64,000 nt of DNA from Mesostigma viride (GCA_009746045.1 RPFO01000312.1:3792002-3856001), one strand, 5' to 3'. Shown: positions 12,801-23,866, counted from the stretch's first letter. Numbers and translations are program-made. The notes: a model not told the origin generated them from the letters alone.

Positions 12801-13542
12801 CCCAGCACTGGGGGTAAGTGGCAAGGGGGGGTCGCGCTAACTGGCGGGGGTGGGGGATGCTGGAGGTGAGTGACAAGAGGGGGGGTGGGCATGGGATCAG
12901 AGCTTGTAGGTGCTCTTTGTGACGTGCCCTTGGACCATTTGTAGTGCTCTTCAGATCCTAGCCACCAGTTCACACGAGAGTGCAAAGGCCGTGAGCAGGT
13001 GCATAGTGTGCATAATAGGCGAAGGGGGAGAAAGAGAGCACGTAGGTGTCCCTATACTGCTACCATTGGCGTGGGAGCTAACTCACAAAGTTGCGGGCAT
13101 TGTCGAGCGTAAAATGATCCAGCATGTACATGCAGACATCTACCTACTTTAGACAAGGGTACCTCATATGCGGGGTCAGCATGCTGACTCTACCGTAGAC
13201 ATTGCGGTCTTGTTCCTGCCAGGTTAAACTGCCATAGCTACATGTTTATTGCTTAGTGCGTACATGATTCCCAATTAAGGCATGGAAACATCATGAGACC
13301 ATCGCTACCTATCTTGTCTGGTCGGGCTGTCTTGTGAGTGCTAGTTTTGCTCCAGAAAGGCCCCTGGTCACTTATCTCTGCACTGTCATTGCTGCCTTTT
13401 ATCTTGTCCGCAGGGGAGTGCAAAGATCTATGGAGGCCATTCGTCCCATGTCACCACCGTGCGGTTCTCCAGCGACAACCATTACCTATACAGCTCTGGT
13501 GGCGCTGACACGGCACTCGCGCAGTGGAAGCTGATCGGTTAG
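98..13542 (+). CDS. EML-type microtubule-associated protein, 3' portion (14 exons)
   Basis: Echinoderm microtubule-associated protein-like (EML) family, which binds microtubules through HELP plus WD40 propeller modules. Exons: 98-331, 1575-1763, 2264-2351, 2752-2996, 3376-3523, 4246-4546, 5319-5498, 6153-6411, 8154-8681, 9238-9666, 10516-10603, 11380-11475, 12689-12813, 13414-13542. All have AG/GT borders, phases join without a break, and the sum is 1013 codons including TAG at 13540. Residues 1-301 are the end of one WD40 array. 302-392 is an acidic linker (SDEEEA). The HELP motif begins near 393 (LEWVYGYRGYDTRN), followed by a second WD40 array to the C-terminus. The arrays are clear duplicates: GHASYITCLDWS matches GHSSFITHMDWS, both on 88-bp exons, and GWPVQGIWP matches GWPVIGIWP. 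The first exon is internal, so the gene starts before the window; multi-repeat EML5/6-like architecture is inferred. Family assignment is strong; exact borders are by eye. Confidence 0.9.
2439..2501. repeat. (CA)n microsatellite in EML intron 3
   Basis: Uninterrupted CA dinucleotides of about 60 bp following a short CGCG run, lying between exons 3 and 4. The His/Thr and Cys/Val reading frames across it are repeat artefacts. Confidence 0.95.
3010..3156. repeat. 30-bp tandem repeat in EML intron 4
   Basis: About four imperfect copies of a 30-bp unit built around TGCTCTTGCTGCTGGGTAGA, just downstream of the exon 4 donor. Each unit carries GGTAGA, a weak splice-donor look-alike. Confidence 0.75.
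6769..6975. repeat. 51-bp minisatellite, four copies, EML intron 8
   Basis: Four essentially identical 51-bp units. Each contains GATAGGGA near its start and TCCCTATC at its end, so each can fold on itself. Because 51 is a multiple of three, an open frame runs through it by chance. Confidence 0.9.
7111..8133. repeat. 39-bp minisatellite, about 26 copies, EML intron 8
   Basis: About 26 nearly identical head-to-tail 39-bp units containing CCCTATTCACCCAATCTTCT, ending just before the exon 9 acceptor at 8153. The unit length is divisible by three, so several frames stay open on both strands; these are not genes. The array is pyrimidine-rich on the transcribed + strand and serves as a very long polypyrimidine region before the acceptor. 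Copies differ by only a few substitutions, for example near 7577, implying recent homogenisation. Confidence 0.95.
9667..10095. repeat. Near-pure G/A purine tract in EML intron 10
   Basis: About 400 bp made almost only of G runs separated by single A residues, with a few C near 9678, 9731 and 9755. It begins at the exon 10 donor. G-quadruplex or R-loop potential is high on the non-template strand. Poly-Gly and poly-Pro frames here are artefacts, and the length may be compressed by sequencing errors. Confidence 0.9.
10592..10830. repeat. 79-bp tandem triplication including the exon 11 splice donor
   Basis: Three copies of a 79-bp unit. GATCATGTTCTGTACGTGAT, which spans the last bases of exon 11 and its donor at 10604, recurs with donors at 10683 and 10762. 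The duplication therefore copied the exon end and donor into the intron. Confidence 0.85.
11650..12060. repeat. AT-rich repeats in EML intron 12
   Basis: AGGTTTAAGATC-like motifs recur four or more times between 11660 and 11890. Two copies of a roughly 53-bp unit containing AGAGATATCACGTATCATAT follow at about 11950-12045. The base composition differs sharply from the exons, suggesting an inserted and decayed element; no ends were identified. Confidence 0.5.
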
Positions 13543-15459
13543 CACTTGATGGCAAGAGCCTGTGCGTGTTGCCTGTCCCTGCGCCATACGTCAGGAGGTA
13601 CCGTAACAAGCCCTTTTGCAGCCAGGTCCATGTGCGAGACGAAAGCTCACATTCACCGATGCAGTTTCTGTCAGAAGCGACACATTCAGCACAGCTCTCG
13701 GCCCAACCTAAAGCGATGGCTCCAGTGCTTTCATGACATGACATATGCAAAAGGGAAGCATGCCTCTGTGCCAGTTGGCAGCCAAGCATTTGCTCGTAGG
13801 TGCAAAGACTGTCCTGGTTGACGGGTCTGAACGATGGAGTACTTTGGTGCTTTCACTTTTTTAGCTTGGGGATCCTTGGAAACGCTGGTTCATCATTCGT
13901 ATATTGTGTTTAAGATAACTGCAGTAGAGTGCATTCAAGAATGGAAACGTCTATGCGCAGGGTTTGCCTGCACATCATCGCCCACAAATTGGTGTAGTCA
14001 TGAGAGACTAGCGGGCCCGGCCAACTGGGAGTAGGTAAGCGCTTGCAGCAATACGAAGATGATCGAGCACCAAACAATGCATATATAAACGCATTACTTA
14101 ATTAACTTATTATTCACGCGCTCCCGTTATTCTAGCTCAAGTGTGTACATAACACATATGCAATTCACACGGTATACATGTAAGTATTATTATCATGGAG
14201 ACAACCAGCGCAGGCCAGAAATCGGGACAATCCGGACCATGGTAGCTCGAGCCTGCCGTTATCGTGTCCGCGTGTTCAAGTCGTTCAGGATGATGAAGAT
14301 GAATGGTGATGGAAATGTGTATCCTTGTTTATTATTATTATTATTATTATTATCATTGTTGTTGTTAATTGTTGTTGTTGTTGTCAGTTGTTGTCATGAT
14401 AAAGAAACAACTATTAATTCCTGGACACATGGCGGTCCAATTCGTTGTATGAGGACTAGACGTAATTGTCGAGAGGAAAGGCACGAAGCATTATATGCAA
14501 TCCACAAGATGCATACAGAAGTTCTACCCTGGCCCGGTCTGTGATATAAACGCGGAATGTGCGAACTGCAAAGTTTCAGGGTTGTGCATGATTGGCCTGC
14601 TTGAATATCCACTATACCATGAAGTAGTCATCAGTGGTTGTGGTCAGCTTTTTATTGCATGTTTGATAAAAATGCTCACAAGAGCTGGTTTATTTGTATA
14701 CAAAATTTTAAGTACCGGAATAAGAGTTTGTGCCAATTAGCAGGTGTCAGGGGCCCTAGCTCACGGCCACCCGGCCCATTACTAGCTGACAACAGCAAAC
14801 CTGTTGTCAGGTTTCATCTGGCGATGGCTAGTGCACACAAGCAGTTTTCACTATTTAACTACTCTGAACGGGCAAGCAGCTACATTGAAGACTATATCAC
14901 ATAATATAGCCACTGTGTACCGATATGCCAGCTTCCGTTACCGATCTGCACTGTCAGGGAGCGGCACGTACGTACACCGGGAAGCAGATCGGGAGTTTTG
15001 ACTTGCACATTGTTGGCACCCAGCCAGGACTACAAGGTAGCACAAGAACTTTCAGCACAGTGAAACTTCTCAACCTCGCTCTTCGCTGGTCATCTTTCAT
15101 GCATCGCACAATGAGGTCCATGCTCATTGCTCAGCCGGAGTAACTGGACCCGTCCTGCCAGTGCACCTGCACGTCAGCTATCCAAACCACTCAATATCGG
15201 CTGCCAGCAGCTAGTGCCTTTAAGCTAGCTTTGACAGTTTCCGGAGCCCCGAGGCACTGGTGATAAGTCTAGCAGCCAGGGTGTGGCCGGTGACAGAAAA
15301 AACATCCACATAATTCTGGCCCTTAAGTTACTTCACCGCATGGCATTACTTGCAGGGGGGGCTGACATCACTAAAGTGACATTCCCTCCTGAGCAGTCCA
15401 ATGCTAGCTCCCAATATATTGGCTATATTCTGGTGCAAGAGCTGATATTATAATACAAG
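13543..15459. other. Intergenic region between EML and sHSP genes
   Basis: Convergent 3' flanks of the EML gene (+) and the small heat shock gene (-). Visible features are a TTA/GTT-type microsatellite at about 14330-14390 and short AT-rich stretches. The ORFs here are short and show no recognisable protein. Confidence 0.6.
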
Positions 15460-17247
15460 TCACGCCAGCTGGCTGCTTTGACGCTTCTGCTCCTGTGGTA
15501 CACGAGGCGCTGCTGCGGGCGCAGGGCTGGCATGCGGCGCCGGCTCGTGCTTGAAGGACACTGGGATGGACTCCACCTGCACTGCCCCATCGGCCCCCTT
15601 CTTGGGTGCAATCAGCCGCAGGAACTTCTTGTCTTCGACGTTCGCGCGTACCTGCGTCGGGTCCGCATCCTTGGGCAGGCTGGCCAATGTCACCATATAA
15701 TAGGCCACATCTCAGGGCAGGCATGACCGTGGGCACACCAAGAAGTCACGTACACAGAGCACCAGTTTTGTTAGAAAACAGAAGAAGTCTAGAGTAGTAG
15801 ACGCAAACCGCAAATCCGCAATCACGCTGCACCCACCATTGCTGCATGGTAAGGCGCGGTCACTCAGTGCATGGGGGTTATCGCATGCACACTACATCTT
15901 GATCATGCCAACACAAAACAACGAACTCCCCAACGATTTGTTTACAGGACACTAGCAGTCAACCCCCCTGCAACACACCAACATGAGTACCCAGTAAATT
16001 AGCCTTGTGGCAACACCATCCAAAGATCCCATCAACAATGCAGGTACACCCAGCACTCACACCAGCTCGCGTGCCCACTGAACTGCATGCATTGCAACAC
16101 ACCCACGGTGCATAGCCATGCAGCACTCACACTAGCTCGTGGCGGAACTTGGTGGTGATCCACTCCTGGCGCTTGTAGTTGTCGTCCTCGGTGATGTCCT
16201 CCGACACAGTGGTGCCCGCCACGATCAGCTTCCCGCCTTCGACGGATACCTGGATGTCCTCCCGCTTCATGCCGGGCAGGTTGATGCCGAACACGTACTC
16301 CTGGACACGTTGGATACGTGCAGCACAGTGACGTGTGCAATAGCAAAGCGATTCGAGAGAGCCATGTCAGAGCGGTTAAGACCTTGACAGCAGGAAATTG
16401 ATTTGCATCATGTTCATTATCTGCAGACATCATTTTCATGCAGACATATTGACTGTCACTGAACCTCACAAACAAATCGGTCTGTCTAGAGCTTTTGCAG
16501 GGGGACCCTTACGCCTCAGCCGCGAGTTCTTGTAAAACCTAAGGAAAAGGGAGCCGGATGGGTGGTTTCGGAAAGGGGACGCGGCTTAACTACTTCGCCT
16601 CGAACATGCAGGACGACAAGACGCCATGGCCAGCACCAGAACTCGACTCTATTAGCTGCCAGTAACGATAGGTACATCCAAATGCTTACATCTTCCGTCT
16701 CCTGGAACACCATCTTCCGGGGCGGCGCGTTCACACTCTGCACGGGGTTCTCCCGCCCTCGTTGCATGCGCCGCTGGCTGCGAGCCGGCCATAAGGATGG
16801 CTCGTCCAGCAGGTCGAGAAGGGTCAGAGGAGTCGCGCGACGCACGGAAAATCCTGGGATCTCGGAGCCTGCGCAGTGGCGGGCATTCATTTTGCAGGCA
16901 TGGACAGACCAGAGATCGTTTCGGTCATCAAGTTAGAGCACAGCTGTAATTGCCGACTAGCCAGTGGGAGGCCGACATTGCGCCGGAAACACCGAAGCAG
17001 GAAAGGGAATTCTTCATGTGCGAGCACAAAATCGTGAGGACAAGTAACCACAACCATAGCAAATTTGCTACTTACCACCGCTTTGCCTGCTAGAGATGCG
17101 AACCGATTTCCTGGCAGGTACAAAAGGCCTGGCCTCTGGAACCCCCACTCCTGTAAACACACTATCCCGCTTACGGATAGTCGCAGGAGATGCTGAGAGG
17201 ACGGCGCCGCATGGAGCTGGGCACATCAATTTAGCGACGGTCGCCAT
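15460..17247 (-). CDS. Organelle-targeted (probably plastid) small heat shock protein, HSP20 family
   Basis: ATP-independent holdase chaperone that binds unfolding proteins under heat stress. Four exons on -, transcribed downward: 17247-17076, 16868-16690, 16300-16131, 15679-15460. Phases are 1, 0, 2 and the total is 741 nt, 246 aa plus TGA. The N-terminus (MATVAKLMCPAPCG) is rich in Ala, Ser and Arg and lacks acidic residues for about 30 residues, like a green plastid transit peptide. The alpha-crystallin domain starts at about residue 118 with EYVFGINLPGMKREDIQV, continues with RQEWITTKF, and ends near VLPKDADPTQVRANVEDKKF. An IPV tripeptide at 212-214 fits the C-terminal IxI/V anchor. The last 25 or so residues are Ala/Pro-rich. 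ATG at 17247 is the first Met of the open frame. The fold is certain; plastid rather than mitochondrial targeting is inferred. Confidence 0.9.
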
Positions 17248-17518
17248 TGTTGCCAAATCCAGATAGCAGAGAATTGAGGGTTGTTGTAGAAGACTGCTTG
17301 CCTCGAATTGGCTCGCGTGGGAAGTGCAATTTTCGACGATTGCGGTTGGGATAGTCGCGATTTATGTATTTCGTCGCAGGAATTACGCGCGACGACGTGG
17401 CTGGTAACTGGTAAGATTCGAGTTATCTCTAGACGTCACGGATAAACCTCCAGAACCTACCCGCGTCATCGTGGCGTTGGCAGAAGCTCTAGACGTCCTG
17501 CGGATTCAGAGATCCCGA

Positions 17519-17606
17519 TTCCCGAACTTCAGGTGCTGAGCGCACTCGCGCGGGAATACACTCAACTCAACTCAACTCAACTCGCAGAAGTTCGTTTCGA
17601 GAAACG
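17519..17606 (-). promoter_or_regulatory. Heat-shock elements upstream of the sHSP gene
   Basis: TTCccGAAcTTC at 17519-17530 and TTCgaGAA at 17596-17603, preceded by GAAgTTC, match the inverted nGAAn pentamers bound by heat-shock factor. They lie 270-360 bp upstream of the ATG at 17247. Two copies of TCTAGACGTC (about 17430 and 17488) and a CTCAA repeat at 17558-17583 lie in the same stretch. Confidence 0.65.
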
Positions 17607-18063
17607 TTGCAGTCTGTCACAGATGCGTACCACGGCGATTCCCTTCAGACCAGTCTCCTGAAGTCGCATGAGCGCGCGCGAAAGCATTCAATGGTGAAGG
17701 TACAGTACATAAACTCAAGGTTGCCATCGCAAGTAATTACTGCATTTCTTAGGAAATTATACCACCTTGAACAGGCCTTGAACTGAACTCGTTCAATCCC
17801 GGCGGAAACAAACTTTGGAAGAGTTTCAAAATGCCGGGGCCGTTTGCTAGCTAGTGCCACTTAGTGCGCCGGAGCTCTCCGGTTTGGATTTCTTATTATG
17901 TACTAGTCGACTGTTTGCGACGATTGCGACTAAGAGCATTTGATTGCGGCATTTTTTTTAACGCGCCTGCACAGTGGGAGCTTGGGGGAATGATTTATGA
18001 ATGGCAGGCATCGCACTCCCTTTCTTGATCTCCTATGCATATTTATAACACGAAGTACGTGTT

Positions 18064-18091
18064 ACCCACACCGAAACGTTTCGGTGTGGGT
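18064..18091. repeat. 28-bp perfect palindrome
   Basis: Two 14-bp arms, ACCCACACCGAAAC and its complement, meet with no spacer. The centre GAAACGTTTC resembles an inverted heat-shock half-site pair. It is followed by TATACGTATATATACC at about 18091-18106, a possible TATA region for a + transcript. Confidence 0.85.
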
Positions 18092-18157
18092 TATACGTAT
18101 ATATACCACTTACCTCACCTTTCAGCGATTGTTATTGTCTCTCGACACAGTGCCGCG

Positions 18158-18424
18158 ATGCCCGGGCTGCGCAAGCTTGCGATCGCGAGGATTTTGACCA
18201 AGGGATGCTCATCCTGCTTCTGTACTTATAGCCGCGTGACCTGCGTATCCATGATCAGATTGTTGAACGAGACTACGATGGAAACTAGGGTGCGTAATAC
18301 GCCAAAGGTTTGGTTATTCGACACCACTGGTATAAGGTCTCCGGCGCGAGGAGGAGCTACGAATGCGCTTGAATGGGGCAAACGTGAACTAGACGTTTAT
18401 AAAAAGAGAGCTGCACATGATTAG
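18158..18424 (+). CDS. Hypothetical 88-aa protein
   Basis: An ORF opening MPGLRKLAIARIL, about 50 bp downstream of a TATA-like stretch and divergent from the sHSP gene. It is basic, Cys-containing and ends KKRAAHD. I do not recognise the family. The basic amphipathic start could be an organelle presequence, and the true gene could have further exons. It may equally be chance: the evidence is only start position, promoter-like sequence and GC-richer composition than its flanks. Confidence 0.25.
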   Translation: MPGLRKLAIARILTKGCSSCFCTYSRVTCVSMIRLLNETTMETRVRNTPKVWLFDTTGIRSPARGGATNALEWGKRELDVYKKRAAHD

Positions 18425-19560
18425 GGAGCCCGTTTTTTAGGCGGGGGTGGAACTAAGTTGATTGGGCGCAGTTCACAACTATACATCGGCATGCCCAGTC
18501 GCTGATGCCGCGGCGGCCGGTGCGCCTCCTTGCCGCGTGGCCGCGGGCTTCCTGTCATCACCGATTGGGGATGTGAGACGTGTGATGCTCCGGGACGTAC
18601 CAGAAGACTACATGTTAGCGGTTGCCTACGCTGTTGTACTGCGCCAGATAGCCAGGACACCCATCCGCCAAATTAAACATCGATTTTTAGGACTTCCATG
18701 CAAGCAAGAATTTGCAAACTACGTAGTAGCCTAGGATGAGCTCTGGCCATTAGCTCAGTCCATGCAACCAGTGCGTTACAACCATTGCACAACGTGGGCA
18801 CGAACTAATACCCAACCTAGTAAACACCTAGCCCTTCAGGTCACAATAAGTAGGACCTACCTACCAGTTGCAACCGCGGCATTACCGCCACTCGGCCTTG
18901 ATCGATGACTATGTTCATGCTGAGGCGGAATTAATGGGCAGCTAGCTGCGTGAATCCCCACAGGCCATGCATTCCATGAGCCGTTGACTACGCATCATGA
19001 TGAGTAAAAGGGGGCCTGCATGCCTAGCAACTAGACTACGGAATCATGATTAATATTGCATGTCATGATGTATAGCTGTGCATGACCGATCGCGGGACCT
19101 TCTGCAGGCTAGCCGCTAGTGTACAGGCAGGTGCTTTCTAGACAAAAACTGTACGTAGAGCCGCACTCTGTGACGAAGTATATAACTTGCATGTGCATTT
19201 TAAAAACTGCGTGCTTCCTTTTGTGGAAAATTTAGCTTTTAAAAAATATCATACAGACTAATTCAAACTTGGCAGGCCAACTAACCAACATTCCGTATTG
19301 TACAAAGATTGCAAATATCTGCTACTATACTGTATAGTAGTAGCCTGAGCACTATTGATCGACATTTTGCACGATTCTTGTAGCGACGTCTGACTAGCTT
19401 CATCATAAGCAACCTGAGTTGCCATTGACTCCCGTGCCTCTTTCAAACGTACTCGAACTCCAACTCCATTGAACTCAGAAGTTACATTCCGATCCCAGAT
19501 ATCGCTGGAGGTGTACCTGATCTTATTATGTAAGCTCCGCATGCCTCTTTCCACCGTGGA
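18425..19560. other. Intergenic, no convincing gene
   Basis: AT-balanced sequence without a recognisable protein or RNA. A 98-codon open frame on - (19258-19554) has no family resemblance and no splice or promoter context. Confidence 0.5.
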
Positions 19561-19561
19561 C

Positions 19562-19815
19562 CGCCATCACCACCACTTGAGCTCCAGGAGCTGGAAGACA
19601 CTTAGCGCCGTGAGGCCGCTGACCGCGACCTCCGCCGCTGCCGGGCGATCATCCTGAGGCCGGCGCTTCGACATGCAGCCAGGGGAGACCCCAGAGTCTC
19701 TTCTCGACGAGCTCATGCAGCTCGCCCCATATATACCTATAGTCGTGAGCGTGCACCGCTAACGCACGGTACACAACCAGCCATAGCCTTAGCTTAGCCC
19801 TTGTACAGCCATGCT
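19562..19815 (+). pseudogene. LINE ORF1 and 3' tail relic
   Basis: A fragment around 19670-19740 reads FDMQPGETPESLLDELMQ, matching FDQPAGETSSESLLMAF in the LINE ORF1 relic near 50430. It is followed by a tail segment (CGCACGGTACACAACCAGCC) that also occurs near 45630 and 52490. No intact ORF remains. Confidence 0.6.
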
Positions 19816-19829
19816 ATAAAAAAAAAATA

Positions 19830-21447
19830 AATAAATTATAACATGCCTCCGTGGGGAGATCATGTAGCACATATTCCTTGATGGATGGGTGGGGTGGAAG
19901 GAGACGCGTAATCGAACTAACCTAACTCTAAGCTATCTAGTCTAGAAAAATCCTAACTACACTACTCATCAAAACGCCGCCTCCTCGATCTTGGGGGGAG
20001 GTGGCTTGCCCACAGGGGCTGGCGTGTGAGCCTTGACAATCTTCTGCCACCGCGTCTAGCCATGCTATTAAAAAAAAATTTAAATTATAACATGACTCCG
20101 TTGGGAGATCATGTTGCACATATTCCCTTGGATGGATGGAGGGGGGGGGAAAGCCGCGAAACCAAACTAATCTATATTATACTAAGCTAATCTTCTAATC
20201 TAGAAAACCCTACCTATTCTACTCAGCAAAACGCCCCTTCCACTTAATTGGGAGGAGAGGGCTTGCCCACAGGGGCGGGCGTATGAGCCTGGACAATGGT
20301 CTTCCACCTCTTCTTGTCCCAGGTGTGGGTCCAGCGCGGCGCGGAGCCGGTGCAGCATGAAGACCTTCAGCGCGGCGCTCTGGAGGCAGACACCCCGATA
20401 GTTACCGGGGTCAGCAGCAGAGCCCTTCTTGTATACAGCATAACTCGGATGGCCGTCTGCCACTCTGACAGCAGGCGGAGGCTCGATCAGAGAGCAGGAC
20501 ACGGTTGCAGAACGCCAGCAGAATTAAGCTCCCTCACCGCCAGGTCAGGGGTCTTCAGCAACTCAGCCGAAAGGTGGTCGGCACCGACCGCCGCGTCATA
20601 CCGCAGGCGAGCAAGGGCGCCAGCTGTCCAATTCCTTCAAAGTGAAGGGGTGGACGGCGCCGTCGGTGGTAAGGCAGCCCTCCTGCAAAGCGGGGACTTG
20701 GTAGTCCGCGGCCGAGGAGGTGGGCGCAGGCGGCGGCGGGGGTCCTGCAACACCGAGACGGGCGGCCGTCTCGGGGTGAAGCGGCGGGGGAGGGGCGCGA
20801 GCCCCACCTGTCAAGGAAACATGGCACATGGGCCAACCAGCGGTCAAGGCTGACCGGCGCCGTGCCGTCCCGCGTGTGCTCCACCGGGGTGCGCTGCCGC
20901 CGGCCGCCGAGCCGGTCGAGGTGGTACCACATGCATGTCCTTGCCCTGGTTGCGAGCTTGGCAGGCCTTGGCATCTGCGATGCACTGGGCCGCCTCTGCG
21001 TCCTGATCATGTGCGTAGGCCTCGATCCCAAGGGCGGCCAGGAGCACCGGTTTCAGCAATGGGTCCCGGTTACGCTTGAGGCGGTGCCGGGCGGCCAAGA
21101 CCTTGGGGTCCTGGCGGTAGAGCGGGCCGGGCCGGGCGGCGGCGGGGCATGACCGGCAGGTGCCGGGCCCGGCCAGCAGCGGGGCGCGGGCCGCAAAGCC
21201 CGCAAAAATGGCGGCGTTGGGAGCACCCTGGTCCAGCTCGTCGACGTCCGCCCGGGCGTCCAGGGCCGACAGGTACTCCAGTCGGCACCGGTTCCGCTCG
21301 CGCTCGGCGTCCGTCCAGTCCTCAGGATCTCCCCGGACCGGGCGTAGAGCAGACCAGTCAGGACGGGCCACTGGGGCGCGGCGCTTGGATGCGTGGAACC
21401 GGATCCGAATGGTCGCACGCACCAGGCAGTGGTCAGAGCACACCGTG
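19830..21447 (-). pseudogene. LINE endonuclease C-terminus / reverse transcriptase N-terminus, broken
   Basis: Read on -, it starts at the junction with the CACTA-like element: CSDHCLVRATIRIRF is the SDH end of an APE-type LINE endonuclease. It continues through a GC-rich linker with frame changes near 20840 and 20560 into VYKKGSAADPGNYRGVCLQS (about 20430), the start of a LINE reverse transcriptase. The 3' end at about 20060-20110 carries the terminal hairpin CTCCCAACGGAG. The upstream endonuclease half is at 40925-41788 beyond the inserted element. The copy is dead through frameshifts and truncation before the RT catalytic core. Confidence 0.75.
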
Positions 21448-21800
21448 CACTAGGAACTCAGATCTGAGATTTTTCTCAGTTTTTCTCAGTTTTCTCAGTT
21501 TTCTCAGGAAGGCTGCCTGAGATTTCCTGAGATTTCCTGAGATTTCCTGAGATTTCCTGAGATTTCCTGAGATCAACTGAGAAAAATCTCAGTTTTCTCA
21601 GGAAAACTGAGAAAATCACCTGAGAAAACTGAGAAAACTGAGAAAAAACTGAGATCAGCCTGAGAAAGTCGCCTGGCCTGAGATTTTTTTTTCTCAGGAA
21701 CGAAATTTCTCAGGCGCCCGGTTTTTTCTCAGGTTGCTGCCTGAGAAAATCTGAGACTGAGAATATCTGGGAAACTTAAGGCCTGAGAAAAACTGAGAAA
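21448..21800. repeat. Left subterminal CTGAG/CTCAG repeats
   Basis: Dozens of CTGAGATTTC, CTGAGAAAA and their complements in both orientations, with a 10-bp TTTCCTGAGA array at about 21510-21575. Mixed orientation gives strong secondary structure. In CACTA elements such repeats are transposase-binding sites. Confidence 0.85.
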
Positions 21801-21962
21801 CCTCATGCACACAGAGAAATCGCATTCATACCACGCAACCAGAAATCACTTTGATTACAAATTATAATAATTTCTTGTGCAGTTGGAGTACAGCTCTTCA
21901 AGTTTAATAAGAACATCAATTTCAGTCACTAGACGAGTTGCTACAATCTGCTTCAGCGTAGC

Positions 21963-22337
21963 TCACTTTTCCATACGCCCTTGCACTTCTCCTCGTTGGT
22001 GCAAGGTCGCCCCGGCTAGGTTCAGCCACATTCTTGTGCTGCCTACCCCCTCTCCCCCTCTGCCCACGATTCCCCCGCGTAGGTTCAGCCGCATACTCGC
22101 GGCCATCGCCACCACGGGCAGAATCAGCAGCATTTTCTGCTGCAGGCTGCCTCCTTCCTCTCCCCCTCCGTCCACGCTTCCCCGTGCAGGTTCAGACGCA
22201 TTGTAGCTGCATGGGTCATCACTGTCGCTGCTAGGTGGAGCCACATCCTCTTGGCTACCATTATCACTGCCGCTGCAGATGGAGGAATCAGTTTCTGCTG
22301 CAGGCTGCTTACCCCTCCTCTTCCTTGGTGCAGGCAT
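21963..22337 (-). CDS. Low-complexity basic/Ser-rich ORF inside the CACTA-like element
   Basis: 124 codons from ATG at 22337, beginning MPAPRKRRGKQPAAETD and then rich in Ser, Asp and Gly. An RKRRGK cluster could be a nuclear localisation signal. The DNA is internally repetitive: a unit encoding GKQPAAE recurs in a shifted frame, so part of the open frame may be a repeat artefact. It is the only candidate protein in the element's own left arm. No family recognised. Confidence 0.3.
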   Translation of the reverse strand: MPAPRKRRGKQPAAETDSSICSGSDNGSQEDVAPPSSDSDDPCSYNASEPARGSVDGGGEEGGSLQQKMLLILPVVAMAASMRLNLRGGIVGRGGEGVGSTRMWLNLAGATLHQRGEVQGRMEK

Positions 22338-22353
22338 GCCATCCTCGCTGCCA

Positions 22354-22419
22354 CACTAGGAACGGAGTGTTGACAAACTTTGACAATTGTTTGTCAAGAA
22401 TTGTCAAATAGTTCTAGTG
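22354..22419. mobile_element. 66-bp miniature element with CACTA-type ends
   Basis: It starts CACTAGGAAC and ends GTTCTAGTG, with TTGACAA/TTGTCAA pairs in both orientations between. The ends resemble those of the large element (21448-40922) but the interior differs. No target duplication is evident. Confidence 0.4.
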
Positions 22420-22794
22420 TGACCCGCTGGCTTCACACAGCCAAAAAAAAAAAAAAATTTAATCAATTTTTGGCGGTAGAGAGACCATGGAGGGACTGCC
22501 CGCTGCCCGCTGTAGACGCATACTGTAGTTCGTAGAAGCGTACTCCTTCGCTGCACTCCGGAGAGGAATCGTGACGGACTGACGGTCTCCTTCGCTGCCC
22601 TCCAGAGAGGAGGCCGCTAAAGCGGCCGCTCGCTTCGCTCGCTGGGAGCTTTGCGCGGATTGGTTGGCAGTTCTTCCGTGCGCTTGGCGCGGATTGGTGG
22701 TCAGTCAGTCCGCCCCTTCTGGATTGGCCGCGTACTCGGTGATGCCCTGAATAGTGTCGGATTACCTTACATTGCCAAATTAGTAATATAGATT

Positions 22795-23115
22795 CTTGAC
22801 ATATCAACTGACATGACCTTGACAAACCTTGACAGAACTTGACAAAAGCTTGACATGATAACATCAAAGGCTTGACAAACCTTGACAGAATGTTGAAAGG
22901 TTGACAAAACCTTGACAATCTTTGAAATATCAACATATCAACACGGAAAAAAATGTCAATACACTGACAAACCAAGGTGATGTGTCAAGAAATGTCAAGA
23001 CGTTAACAAACGAAGGCCAAAAAAATTGTTAACATGACAAAATGTCCACAAATGTTAACATGACAAACGTCAACATGACAACCAAAGGCGTAGCAAACTG
23101 ACAAATCAACACCAC
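22795..23115. repeat. Cluster of TTGACA / TGTCAA motifs
   Basis: Around 20 copies of CTTGACA, TGACAAA or their complements in about 320 bp, irregularly spaced and mostly in one orientation, the same motif as in the 66-bp miniature element. It resembles a second family of subterminal transposase-binding repeats. Confidence 0.6.
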
Positions 23116-23761
23116 GCACAGGTAAACTTATTTCATTAAAATCAACAAGTTCAAAAGACCACCTAAACCAAGTCATCATCATCATCATCATCAAAATCAA
23201 CATGGCTGCTACCTTGCTGCCTGAATTGCGGTTTTCTGCATTACATTAGCATGACAAACTGTACTGACAAAACACATGAAGGAGAAGTGCACTCAATCAC
23301 AGTCCGAGGGTGGCGGGCAAGATGCACAGCCACAAGCATCTTACAAATGCAGTATAACATCCGCGTAGGGCTGTCCCAGCGATCATTGCTGAAATTAATG
23401 GACGACTTTCTAGAAATTTACCGCAGGAGACTGTCCAGTGCTACAGCGATGTGATGAGGGCTCAGAGCCTACAAAATCTGTGTCCGCAGGTGCCCTCCCC
23501 GCCATGCTGGGCTGGCCGATGTGTGCGCCATGGTTGTGTTAGGTAGATTGCCTGCATGCAAGGGAAACATGCGTTATCCAGCAAAGCAGCAAAGGGAACA
23601 CACAACGATCTTAAGTGAGATGAATACCCGACGCCTTGACGCGCCAACAACGTTGCATTACCTAAATCAGTTGTGTGTAATGAGACGGCGTGAGAGCAAA
23701 GCAGTCGCGTGGCTATTTGTGAGTGATGGCTTGATTTTTGGACCGAGAAAGTGAGATAGTG

Positions 23762-23866
<105 letters not shown>

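Noticed and set aside
20844-21443. 199-aa ORF as an intact gene on -
   Set aside because: It opens at the transposon junction with the SDH end of a LINE endonuclease and is followed by frameshifts, so it is part of a pseudogene.
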